The position numbers were made by a program, and so were the translations under genes. A stretch of 13,216 bases of DNA from the NCBI GenBank assembly GCA_017536845.1, contig JAFWCP010000458.1, forward strand, positions 1-13,216, in the 5' to 3' direction. Below, one piece after another: positions 1-5,132 of the stretch; position 1 is the stretch's first letter, and each line of letters opens with the position of its first letter. The notes under the pieces are model-generated. The model was not told where the DNA came from and ran no database searches. It saw nothing but the letters and a program-made list of their open reading frames with translations. The stretch comes from Solobacterium sp. Its GTDB lineage: Bacteria; Bacillota_I; Bacilli_A; Erysipelotrichales; Erysipelotrichaceae.

Positions 1-918
1 CTTATAGGATACGGTTCACATGCGAATGAAGTCGCCAAGCAGAAGCTTGAAGCTGACATTGACATGGCGCGTCAATTCCTTATAGGATACGGTTCACACC
101 GACGCTGGAATCGACACCGGAGCCAATCGAAGAACGCGTCAATTCCTTATAGGATACGGTTCACGGTGACTAGCCTGTATGTTGCCGTTGTGGGGGGGCG
201 AGCCGGTGCGTCAATTCCTTATAGGATACGGTTCACTGACCGGCACGGGCAGCTCGCTGGAGTGGCAAACTCTTTGGAGTGCGTCAATTCCTTATAGGAT
301 ACGGTTCACTTGGTATGTACGGGAGCGTGGCCAATCGCCGCGATCTATGCATGCGTCAATTCCTTATAGGATACGGTTCACTAGTCCGGAAGAATATGAA
401 CTCATTGATTACGTGTTAAATCCGTGCGTCAATTCCTTATAGGATACGGTTCACAATCTGAAGGAATTCTAGGAGAAGGAGACGGCGAGCCGTCAGCCGG
501 CGTCAATTCCTTATAGGATACGGTTCACAAGGAAACAATCCGAGAGGAGTTTGGAAAACTCCTGGACAAAGAAGCGTCAATTCCTTATAGGATACGGTTC
601 ACGTGTCGGAAAACGGCGAGTTATTCGCCGTATGGCAAACAGGGAAGCGTCAATTCCTTATAGGATACGGTTCACGAGGAATCAATAAAGTGATCCCGGC
701 TGCCAAGCAGACCGTTGCTGACGTCAAGATGCGTCAATTCCTTATAGGATACGGTTCACGAGCAGATAAAGCATGGGATAAGATCGTGGCAAAACAGGAA
801 GAAGACAATGGGTAGCGTCAATTCCTTATAGGATACGGTTCACGAGAGAGAGCAGGCAAGAAAGAGGCTTGCGGAAATTTATAACGAATGCGTCAATTCC
901 TTATAGGATACGGTTCAC
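1..918 (-). CRISPR. CRISPR array 1, 13 repeats, leader on the right
   Basis: The 29-bp repeat reads GCGTCAATTCC-TTATAGGATACGG-TTCAC on the plus strand. Repeats lie at 1-19 (cut by the window edge), 69-97, 136-164, 208-236, 281-309, 353-381, 426-454, 500-528, 574-602, 647-675, 731-759, 815-843 and 890-918. The twelve complete ones look identical. The twelve unique spacers are 49, 38, 43, 44, 43, 44, 45, 45, 44, 55, 55 and 46 nt, an unusually wide spread. The conserved leader abuts the last repeat at 918, so transcription should run leftwards and the crRNA repeat begins 5'-GTGAACCG and ends GACGC-3'. The repeat has a short TCCT-ATA-AGGA inverted repeat that could form a small hairpin. All twelve spacers are purine-rich on the plus strand (about 62% by hand count). 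The array continues beyond the left edge, so its oldest end is not seen. Short open frames across it are repeat artefacts. Confidence 0.98.
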
Positions 919-1095
919 AACAGTGTTTTCACTGCTTCGTGGAGATTATAACATCAATTTTAGTCAATTACTACCATTTTTTCGCGGTCAACCCCCGGGC
1001 TGTTGCGTGACTCGCTACACTGCACAAACCCTTATATTTCCTGGCACTGTGAGTACTTGAGTCTATATAGTGAAAAGAGGCCGTGAGGTTGACCG
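919..1095 (-). promoter_or_regulatory. CRISPR leader of array 1
   Basis: This 177-bp block abuts the last repeat of array 1 and aligns without gaps to 9728-9904 next to array 2, at about 90% identity by hand count. A block conserved only beside the same end of two arrays identifies it as the leader and fixes the polarity. It contains, going away from the array, a CAGTG-TTTT-CACTG hairpin (921-934), an extended -10 promoter (945-953), an AGTCAATTAC segment resembling the repeat start GCGTCAATT, a CGGTCAACCCCC element (985-996), and an inverted GGTTGACCG (1087-1095) that closes the conserved block. The leader should both drive crRNA transcription and direct Cas1-Cas2 integration to the adjacent repeat. 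The precise docking sequence is inferred. Confidence 0.9.
945..953 (-). promoter_or_regulatory. Extended -10 promoter for array 1
   Basis: On the minus strand the sequence reads TGTTATAAT, a perfect extended -10 element (TGn-TATAAT). It is conserved at the same distance (27 bp) from the last repeat in the array 2 leader. There is no good -35 hexamer at 17 bp, as expected for an extended -10. Transcription would start near 938, placing the CAGTG/CACTG hairpin at the 5' end of the pre-crRNA. Confidence 0.65.
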
Positions 1096-1297
1096 TTTGT
1101 AAGCGTTTACATTTGCCGTTTTTGGGCCATTTTCGCGGTCAACCCCCATTCGATCAAAAGCCTCATATTGCGCTTTCGAGTCATTATTTGCGTAAAAGCC
1201 TTCTGTATGCTACATTTTCAAAAAATACTAGTTTTCCACAGCAGAATTGTTCATCTTTAGTGTTTGATTCTCAAGGGAACAAAAAACAGGTTGACCG
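979..1297. repeat. Paired CGGTCAACC / GGTTGACCG elements
   Basis: Four copies of one 9-mer alternate in orientation: CGGTCAACC at 985-993, GGTTGACCG at 1087-1095, CGGTCAACC at 1136-1144 and GGTTGACCG at 1289-1297. The two forward copies share the 18-mer TTTTCGCGGTCAACCCCC (979-996 and 1130-1147). The first inverted pair is kept at the same spacing in the array 2 leader (9794-9802 and 9896-9904); the second pair occurs only here, between leader and RT-Cas1. They could be protein binding sites of the leader or relics of a small inserted element. The function is unknown. Confidence 0.75.
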
Positions 1298-1435
1298 ACC
1301 GTAAGAAGACAGAAAAGCAGGCTTGAATTAAGACATAAACCTGCTTGACATCTGTATATTTCTAAATGTTTTTTTGATTTTCTTATTTCAATTCTCGTAT
1401 TCTCTCCTGTCTAATTGGTAAGGAGGATCTTCACC
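1096..1435. other. Intergenic region between leader 1 and RT-Cas1
   Basis: No credible gene is seen on either strand. The stretch holds the cre-like site, the second CGGTCAACC/GGTTGACCG pair, and a 7-bp inverted repeat AAGCAGG/CCTGCTT (1315-1321 and 1340-1346, loop 18 nt). On the minus strand this repeat is followed by TTCTG and might weakly stop antisense transcription entering the leader. A TTGACA at 1345-1350 could be the RT-Cas1 -35 element, but no good -10 lies at the right spacing. A strong AAGGAGG ribosome binding site sits at 1420-1426. Confidence 0.6.
1097..1112. promoter_or_regulatory. cre-like site (possible CcpA operator)
   Basis: TTGTAAGCGTTTACAT matches every position of the Firmicute catabolite-responsive element consensus WTGNNARCGNWWWCAW. 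It lies just outside the conserved leader block, about 150 bp upstream of the array promoter and about 325 bp upstream of the RT-Cas1 start. A perfect match is expected only rarely by chance in 13 kb. Its position far from both promoters makes the regulatory role uncertain. No equivalent is seen beside array 2. Confidence 0.4.
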
Positions 1436-3358
1436 ATGATTGAAGAACTGTTTACAGACAATAACACTCGATCCGCTTTGGATTACCTGCTTAACAAGAA
1501 CAGCAGCAACACCGGCTATGACGGCATGACAATCACCCAATTGCCAAATTACCTGGAGTTAAACAAAAAGGCCTTGTTCAGCAGTATTCGTGACGGCACA
1601 TATCACCCTGGATATGTCACGCAGTTTGACCTTGTTGGCAAGAACGGCAAGACAAGGCCAATCTCCAAATTCAACACCATCGACAGATATGTCGCCCAGC
1701 TTGTCTATCAGGTCATCTACCCTGTCATTGATCCCCTGATGGGACCGGAATCTTATGCATACCAGAAGGGAAAAAGCGTATTACAGGCAGTACAGGCTTG
1801 TCGGGACCATATCCTTGATGATCACAGTCATGTTGTGCTCATTGACTTTCATGACTTCTTCGGCACCATTGACCATACCATCCTGAAAAACATCCTGGAT
1901 AAAACCATCCATGACAGCACACTGACGGAACTGGTCATGAAGATTGTCACCTGTGACGTTCTGATCAACCACCAGATTCATCACATCACCCGAGGAATCC
2001 TGCAGGGATGCAGTCTTTCCCCCATCCTCAGCAATCTCTATCTCAATGAACTTGATACATACATCAGGGATCTGCAGATACCCTTTGTCCGTTATGCCGA
2101 TGATATCAAGCTGTTTGCCAAAGATGCTGAAGAGGGAATCATCATCCTTTCTTCCATTGCTACCTTCTGTGACAAGTATCTCAAGCTCACATTGAACGAC
2201 AACAAGAGCGGAGTATTCCCTGCTCTGTCTGTACGATATTTTGACTACACCATGAAACGGGAGAAAAACAAATCCATTATCCTGAACAGGCATCACAGAG
2301 TGAGCCAGACAGGCTGGTACAGGGAATGGACACCGAATGCCTTAAGTGTGGACAACGGCAGTTTCCATATCATGGAAGACGGAATTCTGAATAAGAAAGA
2401 TCTCACTTTGCTTTTTGAAAACGAAGACATGAAACAATACTTCCCTGTAGAAGCTGTCAACGAAATGAATGTCTACGCCAACATGGTGTACTCCAACACC
2501 CTGTTTTCCCTTATGAACCAGAAAAGAGTTACCGTCAACATGTTTGATGACCATGGTTCATACATCGGTTCCTTCTTTCCCGCCTCCTCCTACTCTTCCT
2601 TTGACCTGCTTGTCCATCAGGTCAATACTTATACAGATTCAGAAAAGCGTCTTCAATATGCAAAGATCATGGAAACAGCCGGCATCAGAAACATGATGGC
2701 CGTACTGCGTTATTACCGCAAACACAAAACAGACAACAGGCTGTCAGATACCGTCTCCGAGCTGAATACGGTCATTCAGAAGATCAGCAATGCCACAAGC
2801 ATCAATGACCTGATGATGCTGGAAGCCAAAGCCAGACAGAAGTACTATTCATGCTTCAACATCATCCTGGAAGATTCAGGCTTTGTTTTCAGCAATCGTA
2901 CCAGAAGGCCTCCTCAGGACGCTGTCAACGCCATGCTCAGCTTCGGCAATACCTTCCTGTATAACCGCATCCATTCCCTGATCCAGAGAACCAGGCTGGA
3001 TGAAAGAATCTCCTTCATCCATTCTGCCACAAAGAGGACAAACAGCCTTTGTCTAGGCCTTGCTGATATCTATAAACCCATTCTCATCGACAGGACTGTC
3101 TTTACCATGATCAACCGGAAAATGCTGGATCCTGAGAATGACTTTGATCATGTATCAGACAACGGCATCTACATGACCCATGTTGCCATGGTAGAATTTG
3201 TCAAAATTCTGAAAACCAAACTGTCTACTACCGTAAAGCTCTCAGACAAGACAATCCTTGCCTACATTGCCGTCATCCGCGACGATATCAGAAAACTTGC
3301 AAGAGCCCTGGAAAATGACAACCCGGCTCTGTTTGAACCGTTTATCCAGAAGGTTTAA
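1436..3358 (+). CDS. cas1: Reverse transcriptase-Cas1 fusion protein
   Basis: The 640-residue protein joins an RT domain (about 1-300) to a complete Cas1 (about 305-640). RT motifs resemble group II intron enzymes: GKTRPI (71-76), the first catalytic aspartate in LIDFHDFF (D137), GILQGCSLSP (187-196) and YADD (220-223), so the RT looks active. The Cas1 part has the N-terminal sheet domain (GSFHIMEDGILNKKDLTLLFE region) and metal ligands E463 (MLEAKARQKYY), H529 and D544, plus the family motif RRPPQDAVNAMLSFGN (490-505). G541 stands where many Cas1 proteins have Asp in the SLALDL motif. There is no Cas6 domain at the N-terminus. Such fusions reverse-transcribe RNA so that RNA-derived sequences can be integrated as spacers. 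ATG 1436 is preferred over a TTG at 1415 because AAGGAGG lies 9 nt before it. The gene is coupled to cas2, and no effector is nearby. Confidence 0.96.
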   Translation: MIEELFTDNNTRSALDYLLNKNSSNTGYDGMTITQLPNYLELNKKALFSSIRDGTYHPGYVTQFDLVGKNGKTRPISKFNTIDRYVAQLVYQVIYPVIDPLMGPESYAYQKGKSVLQAVQACRDHILDDHSHVVLIDFHDFFGTIDHTILKNILDKTIHDSTLTELVMKIVTCDVLINHQIHHITRGILQGCSLSPILSNLYLNELDTYIRDLQIPFVRYADDIKLFAKDAEEGIIILSSIATFCDKYLKLTLNDNKSGVFPALSVRYFDYTMKREKNKSIILNRHHRVSQTGWYREWTPNALSVDNGSFHIMEDGILNKKDLTLLFENEDMKQYFPVEAVNEMNVYANMVYSNTLFSLMNQKRVTVNMFDDHGSYIGSFFPASSYSSFDLLVHQVNTYTDSEKRLQYAKIMETAGIRNMMAVLRYYRKHKTDNRLSDTVSELNTVIQKISNATSINDLMMLEAKARQKYYSCFNIILEDSGFVFSNRTRRPPQDAVNAMLSFGNTFLYNRIHSLIQRTRLDERISFIHSATKRTNSLCLGLADIYKPILIDRTVFTMINRKMLDPENDFDHVSDNGIYMTHVAMVEFVKILKTKLSTTVKLSDKTILAYIAVIRDDIRKLARALENDNPALFEPFIQKV

Positions 3359-3363
3359 CAAAG

Positions 3364-3651
3364 ATGTTTGTCATTGTATCCTATGACGTATGTAAGATCC
3401 ATGCTGCCAAAGCACTGAAGACATGCCGCAAATACCTGACGCATGTTCAGGAATCTGTTTTCGAAGGCAGTCTTTCAGAAGCACAGTTGAAACGTATGAT
3501 GAAAGAACTGGACGGAATTCTCAGCCCCACTGATGATGCCTGTACGATTTATGTCATGGAATCAACCCGTTTCTGCACAAAACAATCCATCGGAAAAGTC
3601 ACTTCTGCAGCTGAAACTGTGATTGAAAGCCGCAAAGATGAACCGGAATAA
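3364..3651 (+). CDS. cas2: Cas2, CRISPR adaptation protein
   Basis: The 95-residue protein has the usual Cas2 length and ferredoxin-like pattern: first strand MFVIVSYDV with the conserved aspartate D8, helix CRKYLTHVQESVFEG (21-35), helix with SEAQLKRMMKEL (38-49) and strand CTIYVME (60-66). Cas2 dimers bridge Cas1 dimers in the integrase complex. It starts 5 nt after the RT-Cas1 stop, and its weak AGAAGG ribosome binding site lies inside the last RT-Cas1 codons, so the two are probably co-translated. A strong terminator follows at once. This marks the end of the adaptation operon: no cas4, cas6 or effector gene comes after it. Confidence 0.95.
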   Translation: MFVIVSYDVCKIHAAKALKTCRKYLTHVQESVFEGSLSEAQLKRMMKELDGILSPTDDACTIYVMESTRFCTKQSIGKVTSAAETVIESRKDEPE

Positions 3652-3686
3652 TACCCGTGCCTGATCAGACACGGGTATTCTCTTTT
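3650..3686 (+). terminator. Rho-independent terminator after cas2
   Basis: A perfect 10-bp stem, AATACCCGTG (3650-3659) with CACGGGTATT (3670-3679), has a 10-nt loop and is followed by CTCTTTT. It begins within the cas2 stop codon. It ends the RT-Cas1/cas2 transcript before the convergent remnant genes. Confidence 0.9.
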
Positions 3687-3703
3687 ACAATTCCTGACTC
3701 TGT

Positions 3704-4209
3704 TTAGAGCTGTGATATTTGAGGACTCTCGTCCGGCTCATTCTTTGGCCACGGGAACAGTTCAGGGTCATAATAATAGCTGGTGTCTCCTTGATTCAGG
3801 TGTGTTATTGTCTTATAGCCCATTATCTGACCGTATTTATTGGTTGTCGCATTGTCCTGCAAATCTGTTCCATTTCCTTGCTGACACTTCCAATTTTTAC
3901 TACTCTTGCATGGCGTAAATCTTCCGCAAGTTTCAAAAATCCACTATCGCACCACCAGTTAAATGAACCACCAAGTAGCGGCGCCGCCTGAGTCATCCTC
4001 TGGGGAATAAACTAATTTATCACTTTCAGTTCGATAGTCATCATCAACAACAGCTTTCAGGTCCTTCACAAGACAACCTCATGTTCAACGGCAATGCCAG
4101 GAGATCGTCAAATACTAGAGATAGCCATGTATTCTCTGATCCCTTTAGTCTCTTATTTCATAGAGATGAATCATCTGATGCCAAAAACGTCAATACGCGA
4201 TTCCTGCAT
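3704..4209 (-). pseudogene. Multiply frameshifted remnant of an unknown gene
   Basis: No intact frame spans this stretch, but protein-like segments follow each other in different minus-strand frames. In order of reading they are NRVLTFLASDDSS (near 4190), IAVEHEVVL, VKDLKAVVDDDYRTES then SPEDDSGGAATWWF (about 4050-3965), NWWCDSGFLKLAEDLRHARV then VKIGSVSKEME (about 3965-3870), and NGTDLQDNATTNKYGQIMG, YKTITHLNQGDTSYYYDPEL, FPWPKNEPDESPQISQL ending at a TAA at 3704. The residue composition is that of a real soluble protein, and the frames join with little overlap, which suggests at least three small indels. A start at ATG 4209 is possible. I do not recognise the family. It lies downstream of two small genes in the same direction and may once have been in their operon. 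Confidence 0.6.
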
Positions 4210-4275
4210 TGACTATTTCCGCCAGAACATTTCATTTATCTGCTTCATCTCGATATTATATCGGTCATCTGACCA

Positions 4276-4491
4276 TCATTCATGATCCTGTATGATCTGC
4301 AAATCAACAGATACTTCTTCATCTCTCGGCCGGCAGCGGATCACCTGCACGACATCAGGACAAGGATCAGGGATGGTAATGTCATTGCCGCTGATCTGAG
4401 CTTCCAGGATATTGCCTGCTGTCTTTTTCACGACAATCTCAGCATCCTCATTCCACCTCTTCAGCAATGATTCCACCCGGGACTGATCCAC
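4276..4491 (-). CDS. Small protein of unknown function, probably shortened by a TGA
   Basis: The frame encodes 71 residues from GTG 4491 (start MDQSRVESLLKRWNEDAE). The start is supported by AAGGAGG ending a few bases before the GTG, inside the 3' end of the upstream gene, with which it overlaps by 31 bp. After the TGA at 4276-4278 the same frame stays open for 20 more codons (WSDDRYNIEM, KQINEMFWRK) to a TAG at 4213. That extension is hydrophilic and protein-like, so the original product was probably 91-92 residues and the TGA a nonsense mutation. The protein is acidic, with no membrane segment. No family is recognised. Confidence 0.55.
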   Translation of the reverse strand: MDQSRVESLLKRWNEDAEIVVKKTAGNILEAQISGNDITIPDPCPDVVQVIRCRPRDEEVSVDLQIIQDHE

Positions 4492-4841
4492 TCATCATCA
4501 CCTCCTTCCAGCTCATTCATCTTTTCCATGTTGACGATAACCTTTACTCTGTCGCCATCCAGACGGGAAACATCAATGCCTTTGCTTACGCCGAAGATGT
4601 CCTGAATCATCTTTTCATCCGATAGTTCAACACTGTCACCGATTAACGCAATCTGCCAGATGTTCTGAAACAAAGGATGCGGCTTTACGCGCATGACACA
4701 GTTCTTCAGCTTTTCCGAGATCCTTGTCGTCAGTTCCTTCAGCCTGTTATATCTCTTCAAAGAAACCCTTGTTTCCTGATGGTTCAGATAATCACGCAGC
4801 ACATCCATGCACACGCTTTCCAGTTCCGTTTCTGTCATCAT
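4461..4841 (-). CDS. Small protein of unknown function
   Basis: This 126-residue soluble protein (MMTETELESVCMDVLRDYLN start) has a helical, charged N-terminal half (about 1-45) and a mixed C-terminal half ending EGGDDEWISPGWNHC. The ribosome binding site AAAGGAGG precedes tandem ATG codons at 4841 and 4838; either may be used. Its final codons contain the ribosome binding site and start of the next gene, a tight overlap typical of co-translated pairs on accessory elements. I do not recognise the family. It is the first gene of a short minus-strand run that decays into a pseudogene, convergent with cas2. Confidence 0.65.
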   Translation of the reverse strand: MMTETELESVCMDVLRDYLNHQETRVSLKRYNRLKELTTRISEKLKNCVMRVKPHPLFQNIWQIALIGDSVELSDEKMIQDIFGVSKGIDVSRLDGDRVKVIVNMEKMNELEGGDDEWISPGWNHC

Positions 4842-4844
4842 TCT

Positions 4845-4940
4845 GAATTCCTCCTTTACTTTTTAGACAGCATTCACAGCCGGATTGAAATACCAATGAC
4901 AAAGAATTTCAGAATTCTTCCTTTACCCTGTCTAAAAAGT
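4845..4940. repeat. Nested inverted and direct repeats before the small gene pair
   Basis: A perfect 13-bp inverted repeat, ACTTTTTAGACAG (4858-4870) and CTGTCTAAAAAGT (4928-4940), is combined with a direct repeat, GAATTCCTCCTTTAC (4845-4859) and GAATTCTTCCTTTAC (4912-4926, one mismatch). The first direct copy contains the ribosome binding site of the gene starting at 4841. The arrangement could be a leader hairpin or a local duplication scar. Confidence 0.6.
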
Positions 4941-4984
4941 GCAGGAAGTCATTCCCCGCACCATTTCATACCCCCTCTTTTGAT

Positions 4985-5019
4985 AAACAGCCCGGCTGAT
5001 CCTCCCTGCCGGGCTGTTT
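4985..5019. terminator. Strong hairpin terminator, possibly bidirectional
   Basis: A 12-bp GC-rich stem, AAACAGCCCGGC (4985-4996) with GCCGGGCTGTTT (5008-5019), has an 11-nt loop. T runs are short on both strands (TTTT on plus, TTTATC on minus). It lies about 75 bp past the end of the minus-strand ABC operon and separates it from the accessory genes. Confidence 0.75.
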
Positions 5020-5068
5020 TCATTGAGACTGATACAATGACACCAAATTCTCTGTCATTCCTTTCATG

Positions 5069-5132
5069 AAAAAAGGATCCATGTCCAACGGATCAGATGA
5101 CAAAGCATCTGTGCCGCAGGATCATGGATCCT
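5069..5132 (-). terminator. Possible long-loop terminator overlapping the permease stop
   Basis: On the minus strand AGGATCCATG (inside the permease 3' end) pairs perfectly with CATGGATCCT followed by six T residues. The loop of 39 nt is long for a terminator and holds the TGA stop. It may act together with the stronger hairpin at 4985-5019. Confidence 0.35.

Noticed and set aside
760..817. Spacer whose reading frame ends at a stop codon, suggesting capture of a gene 3' end
   Set aside because: The final G of that TAG belongs to the next repeat, so the spacer itself does not contain a stop.
64..1060. Several short plus-strand open frames containing repeated QFLIGYGS or ASIPYRIRFT
   Set aside because: They are the CRISPR repeat read in different frames, with no ribosome binding sites and no conserved protein.
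1345..1373. TTGACA as the RT-Cas1 promoter -35
   Set aside because: No acceptable -10 lies 16-18 bp downstream, so it is mentioned but not called as a promoter.
1781..2296. Minus-strand open frame opposite RT-Cas1
   Set aside because: RT motifs on the plus strand are unequivocal; this is a shadow.
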